64,000 nt of DNA, from contig NW_004624783.1 of NCBI RefSeq assembly GCF_000247695.1, forward strand, positions 5,898,968-5,962,967, in the 5' to 3' direction. Made by a program: the position numbers and the translations under genes. This DNA is from Heterocephalus glaber (Eukaryota > Chordata > Mammalia > Rodentia > Bathyergidae). Shown one piece after another: positions 30,378-42,219 of the stretch (positions are counted from its first letter, which is position 1; the number at the start of each line of letters is the position of its first letter). The notes beneath the pieces are model-generated. The model saw only the letters and a list, made by a program, of their open reading frames with translations, was not told the origin of the DNA and did no database searches.

Positions 30378-33041
30378 CTAGAAGTAAAATAAAACCACTC
30401 AAAGGGTTGAAATTCCTGGGTGTGGCACAGACAGTCCTCATAAAATACCCATATGTTCCCTGATGTTTCCCAGCCTCCCTTGCAATTTGGTTCAGGTCAT
30501 GTGACCACTTCTGACCAATGAAAATGAGCAGAAATGATGTATCATTTCTAGGCTGAGTCTGTTAAGAGCAAGAATGACTTCCCCACACTCTAATCAGTTT
30601 GTCTGGGCAGAAGCAAAATATTTTAGATAAAAGCAGCATCCTGGGTCCCTCTGCCACCACTGGAAGAGACCTGCCAAGGAGAGTCACCTGCCCACACTGG
30701 ATTTTGCATTCATGAAAAAGAACTTTTGTTGTATTAAGCCATTGAAATTTGGAAGGGTATTTGTTACTGCTGCACACCTTAGTCTTATAGATCAGAGATG
30801 CACAACCACACTAAGCAACTCTATCCCAGCAAGGAGGCCCCTGGGCTTGTCCTTTGGGTACATCCTGACTGGGGTTCCACTGGAAAGGCAGGCCTGCCTC
30901 AGAAGCTACATCCATAGGGCATCTGAGGTCTCTGCCCCAATCCCAGCTTCCCCTACTGAGCAGCAGTGCCTTTGGCTGGCCCTTCTTGAGTTCATTGCTG
31001 AGTGCTCAGTCTTGGTGTCATTTAAGCTTTGCCACAGCCATGGCCACAGGAGCTCTATGGACTTGGGGGCTAGGAAAGGACAGAACACATCCCCATAGTT
31101 GCCTGAAGCTGATCTGAGAATAAGTGCAAGAAGTCTTTGAAAATTCTTCTTGGGGGGCTATGTGGAGGAAAGGGCAAAGAGGAAATGTGCTTCTAGTTTT
31201 TGACAAGTTTAAGTTGTTCCCATGCCCTCTTCATCTCCTTCTTCCCTCTTCCATTCTTCTTGTGGTCCCACCCCAAGGGCCATGTTGTGGAGGGCTGGGC
31301 AGGGCTGGTCAAGATTTGTGGGTTATAGACATATGGGGAAGGAGCCATCCCAGCCTCTCTTCCCCCTGCCCCTCCGAAATAACTGCATCTAAGCCTAGGT
31401 CAGAGGCTAGGGCTCTTCCCAAGTTCTGAAGCCACTTGATGATACCAGAGCACCCCTTTTTCCCTTGACCAGCAGACCAGCCCAGTGACCAGTTCAGATA
31501 AGGCTCAGCAATGCAGCAGACTGGTCCTCTCAAGAGTGCAGGTGAGGGCAGGTGTCGGCAGGTGTCGGAGGAAGGACAGCCTCTAGACTACTCCTGACAC
31601 CGCAGTTAAACCCAGGCAATCATAAATCCATAAACAAAATGTTCCCACCTGAGTCACCAGCCCAGAGGCCATCCTGTCACTTGAGAGCACATCCCCTCTT
31701 GGTTGGCTGTCCTCGCCTGTGCCATGGGGGACTCTGATTAGAAGGGGAGACAAGCCTGCCGAGGACAAGAGGGTGAGGGGCAGCCCCCAGGCTGGTGTGG
31801 ACCTGGCTAACAGTGGCCCTGTTTGTTGTGTCTGCCCTGAGCTCCTGCACCTGCTCCCCTTGATGAATGACAAATAGCAACAGATGAGCTGAGCAGGGAG
31901 GCTGAGAGCTTTGTCTGCATTTGCAGCCCACGCACAAGAACGGTTCCCCTGCCAACGACCAGGTGGCTTTGCCCAAATATGGAGAAACACTTCAGGCCAT
32001 TAGTTCTGGTCTGAGCTAAGCAGAATAAACTAATCTTCCCCTAACCAAATGGGAATTAGCTGCCTGCCTCTCTGACGTTCACAGTCAAGGTCCTCTGAGC
32101 CTGCCTATTTCACAAGTACCTGCTAATGGATTCATTAGCTATTTATTTTTCCTTCTCTAAAAATGTAATTTGTAGCAAAGGGAAATCTCTGGAAGGACAT
32201 AGTAAATTATTAAAAGCAGTAATCTTTGGGTAGTGGGATTATGGAGGTTTTTGGCCCCTCTGGGCTTTTTTTTCCATAATTGTTTTTTACATTGTATACG
32301 TACAGGGATTCCGCGCCCCCGCCCCTGTGGAGAAACCCACAAAAGTTATTTTCTTGTAGAGGTAATTTGTCTTTCTCTGAGCTAGGCTATCTGAAGATCT
32401 GTGGACACTGACTGTGGTTGGTGCTGTAGGGCCACCTGGATGCCTACCCAGGACAAACTTCTGGTCATATGAAGGCGGAAATGCCTGACAGTCCTACTCC
32501 TTATAGCAGTGGTCCGCAGAGCCCACTGTGTGGGCTAAGGGGGCCTCAATCCTAATGCTTTAGAACGGTACTTAATTTTCAATGAGCACAGGACCACAAG
32601 AAGCCAGGTTTTTAGAGCCATGAGGACCCAGATCTAGAACGTTCTTTGCCAACGGGTCTGACCATCAGCTTATGGATCTGCATGTCAATAGCAATAGCAC
32701 TGTCCCCTCTGGGATCAAACTCCCCCACCCATCCCCACAAAGTGTGGACACCACATCTGGAGGCCAAGGATGGTATGTGTATTCTGGTGACTCTATCTCG
32801 GCTGGACCCAGCATCCCACCCATCCAACTATTGCATTTCTGGGGTCCATGTATTGTCTCTGGGCTTTGGGGGTGGAGGGGACATGCTCAGTTTCAACAAC
32901 TAATCTCCCTTCCCATGGCATGGTGAGGAAGAGAGAATCACAGAAGAACAGCAATGAACTCAAGAGCAAGCTCCCCACACAGCCTCAGCAATGGGCTCAT
33001 ACAGCCCTGCAGACATGCACCATCCTGCCTATCCACCAGCT
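30378..33041. other. CPA5 intron 8, part between exon 9 and the provirus
   Basis: No gene or clear repeat recognised. A TAAT-containing AT-rich patch (ctgctaatggattcattagc, near 32122) resembles the motif density seen at 4880-5060 but is shorter. Confidence 0.35.
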
Positions 33042-33047
33042 CAGGGT

Positions 33048-33554
33048 TGTCGGGAGCAATGCTACATAATTTTAGGGAAAAATCATTTGGTGAGCCTAGT
33101 TCTCTTGCCTATAGCACAGCTATGGAATTCCAAGACATAATTCACTTTGGCCTCCGGTCACAACTGAGACCTCAATGATCTGGTGATGCTGTGATTCTCC
33201 AGGACAAGAAACATCCTGGGAGCTGAGAACATCCTGGGAGGAACAAACATCTACTCAGTTCCTCATTGTTCTTGGACCTTTACCATCTTGTTTACCAGGA
33301 TGTACTGAACTCTCTGCAAGTCATTTGTTACATTTGTTTCTCCCGATGTACTGAGTGCTGAATAAAAGGTGCAGTAAGGCGGGGGGGCTTTCGTCTTTGC
33401 TGCCCAGAGCAGCACTGATGAGACTGAAAGCTCAAGTTCTTCTCAGTCTCACTTTTCTACCTTTCCTGTAATTCGCCATGTGCTGTCGTGGCTCACAGGA
33501 GACTAGGACTTACTGCAGAGGTTCTGGTAACGTCCCCTTCCCTTGTTCCCTACA
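33048..33554 (+). repeat. 5' LTR of the ERVK-like element
   Basis: 507 bp, starts TGTCGGGAGCAATGCTAC and ends TTCCCTACA. Contains AATAAA at 33361-33366. By my hand alignment it differs from the 3' LTR at roughly 44 of about 490 aligned positions (near 9%) plus short indels, so the insertion is not recent. Confidence 0.92.
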
Positions 33555-33556
33555 TT

Positions 33557-33574
33557 TGGCGCCCAACTTGGATG
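33557..33574 (+). other. Primer-binding site, tRNA-Lys type
   Basis: TGGCGCCCAACTTGGATG starts 2 nt after the 5' LTR. The first eleven bases match the 3' end complement of tRNA-Lys(1,2), used by several betaretroviral families; the rest has drifted. Confidence 0.75.
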
Positions 33575-33685
33575 TGAATCGGATCCAGGACTGAACTCGC
33601 CTGTGAGACAAACTTGGAGTAAGAGTGACAGCAGACGGATCTCCCAGGACGATTTCCAGACTCAGACGAAGGACACTGGTGTTAA

Positions 33686-34030
33686 GTGTGTCCAGCTGGG
33701 GGTAATTTTCTATCTTTGCTGAGTTACAACTATGGGTCAGTCTCTGTCATCGGACAGCGTAACTTTGCCAACTTACTTAAGTCGCTGTTAAAGCAAGCTA
33801 TGTACCCAGTACCTAAGGATGCTGTGATAGATTCGTTAAGAGACATACAAATGTACGTCCCATCTTTTCCCCAGGAAGTGACAACTAACTTAATAGCATG
33901 GGAACATGTGGGTACCGTTCTCTGTGAGGCCTGGCGAAGGGGTGATCATCTCTCCCCCAGAACGCTCTCCACTTGGGCCTTAGTCCACTCTGCTCAGGTC
34001 AGAGTTGCTAGCCATTATATTTGTGATTGA
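33686..34030 (+). pseudogene. gag remnant (matrix region), frame-broken
   Basis: An ATG at 33732 opens with MGQSLSS, a myristoylation-type gag start, but that frame stops at 33789-33791. The continuing matrix-like sequence (for example SLLKQAMYPVPKDAV) is in another frame, open from 33686 to 34030. So there is at least one frameshift, and no complete Gag can be made. Confidence 0.6.
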
Positions 34031-34085
34031 AAACTTTCCTCCCCAACCTCTTAATATTTTAAGTGACTCCTCTTAGGCAGTTTGG

Positions 34086-34361
34086 TTGACTCAAAGACTG
34101 GAAGGAGCTATGGTCTGCTCTACCTTAGAACCTAAATTATTAAACTTTTTAAGATTACAAAAGGCCATATGTCAAAAAATTGCTCCTGCCTTAGTAACTT
34201 GGGGGAGAGGTTTTGCCTGTGTCCTGACAGATAATGATGAAACTTTGTGGCTGCCCTCCCGGAATGTGAGACCGTGGGTCACACTGGTGGAACCGCCAGC
34301 ATCTTGGAGAATGGGTTATAGCACCCCAGCTAAGAGCGATGAGCCAGCTGCACCTGAGTGA
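34086..34361 (+). pseudogene. Possible pol (integrase C-terminal) remnant
   Basis: Open for 91 codons. The stretch ALVTWGRGFACVLTDNDE followed by LWLPSRNVRPW has the look of the SH3-like C-terminal end of a betaretroviral integrase. It lies only about 50 nt after the gag remnant, so the intervening pro-pol is deleted. Low-moderate confidence; family read by eye. Confidence 0.4.
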
Positions 34362-34399
34362 CCCATCTCACCAGCGACGACCAACACATCCACAGCGAG

Positions 34400-36270
34400 G
34401 CCCAGTACTGAGATGATGCCCCCAGAGGAATAATAATTATAGATTTATGGTAAAAAATTTATAAAGGGGGGGGACAACTTGAAAATGTTCTTTTTATATT
34501 TACAAGTATAAAAGCACTTTCATTCCTTCTGATTCTAATTTCAAGAGATCTGTTAATTGACTACTAAAGTTTTTGACTAGTCATATACAATTATAAATCT
34601 AATAATCATAAAAAGGATATTATAATTCAGTTTGGCCAAATATATTTGAGTGCACTCTAATTTTATAAATTGTCTTATATGTCTGTCTGTTGTCTGTTTG
34701 TCCATCTGTACAGTTGAGCTCAAATTTTTTTCTTTTCCTTTTCACCTTTTGAAAAAAAAAATTTTTTTCCTTAAAAGATATTCACCTATTATTGGGTTGG
34801 CTTACAGATAAATGTTATTAAATTAAAGGCATGCCCTTCTTCCCCCCAGGTTGCTAACTTATCAAAGTGCCACCAAGAAGTGCATAGAGACCGTGGGGAC
34901 TCCCTTAAGTGAATAAAGAAGAGGCTGCCCAGAAAATAATTATTCTGGTCTTAATTCACTAAAGGGACCCCCTAGTAGTTTTCATAATCTTATGGGAGAC
35001 ACACCTCAATAAATACTATCTGTGTTATTATAAATTGATCACATTGATTATCATTGAAATTTAAATTCTACATATGTTATTATAAAATGTTTATATTGGT
35101 TAAGTTCTAAAAATGTTATTGTGATATGTCTACATTGGTTATTTTCAAAAGATTAATTTCTGTGGCATAAACAAAAGAGTGTTATTAGAAAGATATTTTT
35201 GGTACCAAACTACATTGAGGAACATAACTGTGATATTGATTACTGGTCCTTTTTTGGTGTACAAAATGTATTCATGCCCTCTAATTGTATGGGTCTTTCA
35301 ATATATTGTTTATGGTAATAACCTTTTGATTCAGATATTTGCCTTTCTCTTACACTCCAGCCACCTATGATAATAAGCGCACTTGTAGGCTGATATATTT
35401 TCCTTAGATGACATCCTATAAAAAGATAGCTACTCAGGGATCCAACCACAACAACAACCATAATTGGCAATAATAACAGTTTAACTATATTTTTATTCCA
35501 AAATGCTTAATATCCAGGTAAAATTATAATAGTTCAGTTCACTACTCCTCTTACAATGCTAACGTTATTGATCTTCTCTTCTGGGTGTTCAACAACCAAG
35601 TTTAGAGACCAGAACTAAAAAAGGAACCTGGGCTAAGAAGGCAACCAATATTTTGGCCCTGGCCCTCCAAGGTCAACAAGAATAGCAAAAAGATCCAGGT
35701 CATGAGGAACTTTCTCCAAGATCCTGCATCTTTGGTGAGTCACCCAACCTCCTGAGCAGCAGGGAGGTTGCTGAACACCAAAACAGTAAAGGTACAACAA
35801 AAAGTGTGCTAAAGGAATGGCACTTGGGGGAAAAAAATCTCCCATGCTTTCGCAGAAGGCAACATGGTCAAGCAAGGCCGTGACACATCCTGATGGCTGA
35901 CACTGACAGAGGAGCTAAGAGGCTCTATGCATGGTTCCAAGACAGTGTCTGCGGAGACTCAATTGACCTTGTTAGAGAGCAAGAGGTTGATTTTTATTTA
36001 CTATAGGTCTCACTGTAACTTGGTCTTAAACACCCAGTAGAAAAGTATAACTAAAGACAGTAGTTATTTGAGTTCAACAAAAGTTTTAAGTTTTTAAACC
36101 CAATGTTTAAAAAAAAATTGTTAGATTTTTAATCCTTTTACAGCCCCAATTAAGAGAAATTATGCTTATTATAGACAGCTAAGCCAGTCAAACACACTAT
36201 AGATCCTCGCAATACATAGGGACAAGCCATTGTTGGGTGTGCTTGCTTTTCCTAAAACACCTTCACATAA
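34400..36270 (+). other. Non-coding interior of the provirus
   Basis: AT-rich, no open frame I can assign. It may include env or 3' non-coding remnants, but I cannot name any. Confidence 0.4.
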
Positions 36271-36273
36271 AAC

Positions 36274-36290
36274 AAAAAGAAAGGGAGAAA
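36274..36290 (+). other. Polypurine tract
   Basis: AAAAAGAAAGGGAGAAA abuts the 3' LTR, the plus-strand primer of reverse transcription. Confidence 0.85.
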
Positions 36291-36783
36291 TGTCGGGAGC
36301 AATGCTACATAATTTTAGGGAAAAATCATTTGGTGAGCCTAGTTCTCCTGCCTACAGCCCAGCTATGGAATTCCAAGACGTAATTCACTTTGGCCTCGGG
36401 TCACAACTGAGACCTCAATGATCCAGTGATGCTGTGATGCTCCAGGACAAGATTACACCAGCTGAAGACATCCTGGGAGGAACAAACATCTACTCAGTTC
36501 CTCACTGTTCTTGGATTGTTACACCTTGTTTACGTGGATGTACTGAACTCTCCCCAAGTCATTTGTTACATCTGTTTCTCCTGATGGACTGAATCAAAGG
36601 TGCGGTAAGCTGGGGGCTTTTGTCTTTGCTGCCCAGAGCAGCACTGATCAGACCCAAAGCTCAGCTTCTTCTCAGTCTCATTTGTCTACCTTTCCTGTAA
36701 TTCGCCGTGTGCTGCCGTGGCTCGCAGGAGATTAGGACTCACTGCAGAGGCTCTGGTAACGTCCCCTTCCCCTGTTCCCTACA
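36291..36783 (+). repeat. 3' LTR of the ERVK-like element
   Basis: 493 bp, same termini as the 5' LTR. The AATAAA of the 5' copy is replaced here by AATCAA (within gaatcaaagg, 36591-36600) inside a small deletion. The 3' LTR is the copy whose poly(A) signal would be used. Confidence 0.92.
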
Positions 36784-38223
36784 CAGGGTCACAAAGTAAC
36801 TGGCCCAAAATCAAAACTAGCTCCAGTGGTAGGAATCTGGCTCCTTCTATTTGGAACTATTACTCTGACCTTCCCACAGGGTAAATTTCAGGTCACAACT
36901 CTCAGGGAATAAGTTCAGGGACATTTCCTTGGGTTGTACTCCCTTTAGGGAAGGGCTAGGGACATTTTGGATGTACTGTAAACTCTGGGTTTTGAATGAC
37001 TGGCAAGACTAGTTTGTACCTCCTGCTTGGTTCAGGATTTGGTCCTTGCAGTTGTCCTCATTTCAAGAGCTGGGAGCTCCCTTAATGATCCATGAAAGCT
37101 TGTATATGTGTATATTTGACACGCACATGCAACCCCTGCCATAGCCCAGGGCCAATGCTGGGCACATGTTTGCCTGCCCTGACCATGACGCACATATTTT
37201 AGCTAACAGTGTTGTCCTTGCCTCCCAAGTATGAGGCAACCTAACCTGACAGTGTGGGAGAGCCTGCCCAGGACCACAGCTCACGCCACCCCCAAAGCCT
37301 GATTTCCAGTTCCTGTTGAGATCCACACCGATACAGGGGACTCCCAGTCTGCTGGACTTGTTCTTTCGCCACAAGCAGTTCTAAGAAAGCCCAGGTCAAG
37401 TGACCTCATTCACTGGGTCCACTTCCCAGGGCATGGGAATGCTGGCACTCTGAGGAAAAGCGGTCTGGTGGGGCAGGGAGGAGCAGAGGGAAGAGCCCCC
37501 AGGACAGGATGGGGCTGGGCCACGGCTGCAGGTCGGATACACTGTGGTTGAAGTCAAGGTTTAGGGAGAGGCCAGAGTACAAGCTGCCAAGGTGTCCTCT
37601 GGGCAATGGGCAGGGGTTGGAGTGCAAGAGGCCATGCTTGCAGTACTGAGCAGTCCTCCTGCCCCCAGCGAGGCTCTATGCAGGGGCTGGCTCCAGAGGC
37701 CATGGAGACCTTTCCTTACCCCCTCCCCCGAACTGACTTCTGATCCCCAAGTTCCCACATGTCCTTACCATGCTGTGGGTAAAAGCAAACCCATCAGGAT
37801 TGGTGACAAGCTCTATGAAGACGTCCATGACTTTCAGTATGTCTGTCAGGACTCGGTCTTTGCCGTACTCGCTAACAATCTGTAAGAAAGCTTGAGAGGT
37901 ATAGGGCCCTGCTAGGATCTCCTTGGAGGTAGAGCAGTACATTTGCACAGCCAGTAGCTGCAGGAAGAGGTGGCATTGGGCCATCCAAAATCAAAGGTTT
38001 GAATTTTAAGCAACTGGAAGGCAGAGGATGAACACGGACTCTGTGCTGCAAAAGGCCAGAGCTCCTGGTAGCTGTTCCAAAGGGCAGGCAGGGATAGAGC
38101 ACCCTGAATTTGAGCGAATGAAGGTTAATTTTTCAACAGGAGGTGACTTAAATATTCAAGCAGGCCCCCCCAGCAATTCCAGCCCCCGTCATGGGTGCCC
38201 CTTCGCTGCAGGTCCCTGCTAAC

Positions 38224-38321
38224 CTTTTTGGCAGTCTAGATGCCAGTGGCATGAATGATCCACTCCCGGGAGTGAATCCTGTTACCCAGATGGCGGGGCG
38301 CTGAGAGCCTCCAGTGCTGAA
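38224..38321 (-). pseudogene. CPA5: CPA5 exon 6 with frameshift and nonsense codon
   Basis: 98 nt long against 102 nt for the equivalent CPA1 exon (17246-17347). The reading begins FSTGGSQRPAIW, then four bases are missing near 38276-38286, ahead of the sequence for the zinc-binding HSREW. That motif is still visible in the nucleotides (attcactcccgggagtgg on the coding strand) but is out of frame. Further on, the Trp codon of GIW is TAG (38236-38238). The donor is GTTAGC. Zinc ligands H69 and E72 are therefore lost from any product spliced in the normal way. Confidence 0.88.
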
Positions 38322-39752
38322 CTGGGAAAAAGAAACTCTTGCTGGGCTTCCTGGAAGGAGGCCCCGGAGCCATGGACACTGCCTGGGATGGCTCCCTGTG
38401 CCAGATATGCTTAGCCCAAGGGGAGATTCTGATTCAGCAGGGCTGCCGGAGGGTCTGAGGCTTGGCATCTCTAACATGCACACTCCCAAGGGAAGGGGAT
38501 GCTTCTGTGCAAGGACTACTTTCAGTAGCGACGTCCTAGACAACACTGCAGAGAGACTGTGACAGCGTCTGGTGGGGGGATGGAAGCAGAACAGGGGAGG
38601 CCAAGGGCCAAGTTAGATGAGGCCATGAGGCTGTTTAGGAGTGTCCAGCTGAGCATGGTTGAGGGCTGCAGGGCTTATCTTTCCTCAAATCTAGCATCAA
38701 GTGCCCTGCAGGGCCCAAGGATACCTTTTAAGGCACCTGCTAAGAACTGCTTTCTGGTGTGCTCATCCATCCTGCCTCCTTCATGCCAAGGGCCCTCTAG
38801 TTGCCAAGTTTGCTCAAGTTCTTTGTTGGGGGCCCCTGTCAAGGGTCGAGAGGTTTCTCCAGAGACTCAGGCCTATCTGTGGGATGCCCTGAGCCAGATG
38901 ACCTCAGTCATCATCAAATGAACCCTCTATGTACCTAACTTTACCTATTTAGCAGGTGAAGCAACCAAGGCAACAGGAAGAGCACTGACTCACTCACGCC
39001 CACACCCCCAGTCCAGGGAGACAACTGCCACTCTGTAGCTGGAACTCCTTAGCTGCAACTCCTTAGCAACCCTCCCACTACTTCCTGCCTGGTCACCACA
39101 CTGTCACCTGTCCATACTACAAGGGTGGGTCCCTCAGTGTCACATTTCACTTCAATGTCGCCTGAGGACAGGGATGTACATGCCTTCCTTCTCCTCAAAA
39201 CTCCCACCCACAACTGCCTCTGTGAGCTCAACCTTAGGCCACAGGCTGTCACTGTAGTCTCTGGGTCGTTCCTGAGCTTCTACCTTCAGGACAAGAATGG
39301 ACTGGTTTTCAAAGCTGTTGCTAATGTGAATTTTGGAGATGATGTCTGAATGCTCAGTTACAAAGTTGTCGATCCAGCTGTAGATCTGGAAGAAATGAAG
39401 TCTGTCAGACTGGTAGGTAATCAGGGAGACAGGTGAACCCCAAGATGCCTCTGATATTCTCCTCCCTATCCTCATCTACTCTCTGCATTGCTTTCCACTC
39501 CCTTGGGAGTCTAAACCTTGAAGATGCCCTCGGTGCTCAGGGCAGTGAGTGTGATTGGCCAAATGGCCAGGCCCTCGAACCTGCACAGAAGCACTCACCT
39601 TTGCCTGGGAGATGAGCAGGAGCTGAGCCTGCTCAAGTCCCCAGCCAGGGCTTCCATGACTCTCTGTGGTTGGAAATTCTCACCTTCATTATTTGGCCCT
39701 TTCAGTCCATTTGACAGATTTACACACACCTTGCAGTGTTGTTTTCTTTATC

Positions 39753-39848
39753 GTTTTTTTTTTTTTTTTTTTTAGTACCGGGTATAGAACTCAGGACCTT
39801 TCGCTTTTGAGGCAGGTGCTGGAACCACTGAGCTAAATCACCAGTCCT
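39753..39848 (-). repeat. ID-type SINE, antisense, in CPA5 intron 4
   Basis: T20-ish run, agtaccgggtatagaactca and the end actgagctaaatcaccagtc. Confidence 0.85.
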
Positions 39849-41791
39849 ATCTTTTTTTTTTTTAATCCCTTTTAGACTGTAAGCCACTCGAAGGCAGAGT
39901 TCATGTTTTATTGATCTCTGGTATCAGTAATTAGGCAGCCATTTTAATTCATTCTCTTGTTCTTTCAATACACATAATTAAGCAATATAAGAAAATGGAT
40001 CCCCTGGTATAGACCTTGTAAAATGGGAAAAATGATGATAATAACAGAGTGGACAATACTGACAATGTTATGTCCTTAACATAAAATTGAGACCTGTGCC
40101 TTGCGTTTCCTTCTGGAGTGGTTATCTCTGCTCCCTCCTTTATGTTTTCCTGCACACTGTCCTTTATAAACAAGTCACCATCTGTCATATCTGCCCTAGC
40201 TATCTCACTGTGATCATGAATTTTCTCCAAGTGAAGGCAACTCTGATTCTCTAATGTGCCTGGCTTCCTACCCCTTATATTATCAACCAACTACAGGTGA
40301 GGCCACCAAACACCAAAACTGGTCATGGAGAAGTCAGTGGATCCCTAACCAGAGGATGTGATATCAAGGTAGCTTCTGCTGACCCTGTTCTGGCCCATAA
40401 TAGATCCCTGCCCAGTAGTTAGTGTTTTGCCCGATAGACTCTTTATTCTGCTCCATACCACCTAGGGCTGTACTGTTGAACTGAAGTCCCCTCTATCTGT
40501 GTGCTGGATTCTGGGCCACTTAAAGCTGAGTGCCTAACAGACTGTCTAATGTCTTCTCAAGTTCACAGCCTCCCATAGACCTCCACTGGTCTCTGTCAGA
40601 GTCTGGAATGTAAGGGGATCAGAGGCATGAGAGAGCTTGGAGCTTGACCCAGACAGGCTCACCTCTTCCAGGGTGTGGTAAGAAGAGTAGCTGAAGCTAC
40701 TGGTGCTGCACTCCAGTCGGCAAGCCTTCACCATGGCTTCCCTCTCCTTATCCAGCAGCTCCTACGAGATGGAACATGCATCAGAAGGGCAGGCAAGGGC
40801 TGGATTGGCCTGCCACTTTGGACCCCAGCCTTGGTTGTCTGTGCATAAAGATGGCATTGACATGGGGGACCAAGACACTGTGAAAATGTGCCACATGATG
40901 AAAGACTAGTGCTAGGGACTCTTCTGCTGGCTGACTGGCATTCACACTGTCATTTTTCAAATAAGCACAAGATAAGGAGTCTGGACAGCCAGGTTCTAGG
41001 TCTGCTTCTGCTACCAACTCATTGTAGAACTAGCTGTGGGCTTAGTTTCCCTAGATTGAAATTTGGGGCAGCAATATCTGTCTTGTTACCTCATAGGACA
41101 GAACGTAATAATGGGTATGACGCCATTTTGGAAAGGACATTCTTGGTCTACTGCCAACATTCATTAACATTCTGTTGAATCAGGACCCAGGCTGATTCAT
41201 GGGCACTGACCCCCAGGGGAGAGCAGAGGATTCCTCTGACTTCCAACACTCAACTCTACCACCTCTTAGAAAGTAGCCTAGACAACTGGTGTCCACACCA
41301 TTTGGAAAGACAGGTATGGACAAACACAGTCTCAATCATGATTGGTGTCCCAGTGATCTTTCACGTACCATGTCAGCTGTCTTCTAAACACAAATATGAG
41401 GGAGCAAAATGCAGTGTTCTGTGTGCCAGTTTGGTGTTGGTAGTCAGCCCTCATATGCACTTCCCAGTGACCATAGAAACTCCCTACATCCTGGATACTT
41501 TCCTAGCTTTGGTCACGGTGAGTTGGGCAAGTGTTCTTCACCCAACCTTATAAACTTATCCTGGCACTCAGGGGCTAAGGCACCCCAGGATTCAGCACTG
41601 ACTGTCCAGTGTGGGAAGTGTCACACAGGATGCTGATCAGCACCCTTGTCAACCCCAAAGTGTCTCTTGTTTACAGCTCCAGGTCACAAGTGAGTCTGGA
41701 TGATCTTTCTTTTGGGCCAGAGCCTTCTTGTTTACAGAGCATCCTTCTGCTCATGATCTAACTTGATATGGTCAGATGACTAGATCCCAGG

Positions 41792-42219
41792 TGTTATGGT
41801 TTGTGTCTAGATGTACCCTCCAGAGCCTCATGCACTCATAGGTGGGGCTTTTTCAAAAGTGACTGAATCTGGAGTGTGTGACTGATTCATGGTGCAATGC
41901 TAGGATTAAGGGTGCTAGGATTAAGAGTAGGTGATTACTAAAACAGCTCACTGATTGGTTTGGCACCACCATAACCCCAGTAGCCTGGATAAAATATAAG
42001 GGACAGAAAGAGGTTTGTCTTGTCCTTTGCTTGCTTTGCTACCTTCTGCCTGCCATGAACTGCTTCTCCTTTGCGATGCCTCTTTGCCATGCCACCCTGC
42101 CTTGGAGCCAGTCAATTGTGGACTGAAAGCTCTACAAACTGTGGCCCAAATAAACCTTTCCTCCTTTAACTTTGGATGTCAGGTATTTTGTCTCAGCAAC
42201 AAGAAAAGTAACTAAGACA
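41792..42219 (+). repeat. MaLR-type solo LTR in CPA5 intron 3
   Basis: Begins TGTTATGGTTTGTGTCTAGA, has cctcatgcactcataggtgg and aataaacctttcctccttta near the 3' end, and ends AAGTAACTAAGACA. This is the standard layout of a mammalian MaLR LTR. No clean 5-bp TSD seen. Confidence 0.7.

Larger units (their letters stand above)
33048..36783 (+). mobile_element. Internally deleted ERVK-like provirus in CPA5 intron 8, antisense to the gene
   Basis: Two LTRs, both TG...CA (33048-33554 and 36291-36783), flanked by the perfect 6-bp duplication CAGGGT (33042-33047 and 36784-36789). A 6-bp TSD and a Lys-tRNA-type primer site are class II (betaretrovirus-like) traits. The interior is only 2.7 kb, so most of gag-pro-pol-env is gone. 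A gag start and a frame-broken matrix-like segment sit near the left end, and a possible integrase C-terminal remnant follows directly. The rest (34400-36270) is AT-rich with no useful frame. Non-functional and non-autonomous. Its orientation opposite to CPA5 is typical of tolerated intronic proviruses. Confidence 0.92.

Noticed and set aside
37290..37380. Cys in NCLWRK as loss of the substrate-binding Arg145 in CPA5
   Set aside because: Counting back from Cys138 places this residue at 124. R145 (in DLNRNW) and R127 (in WRK) are both present.
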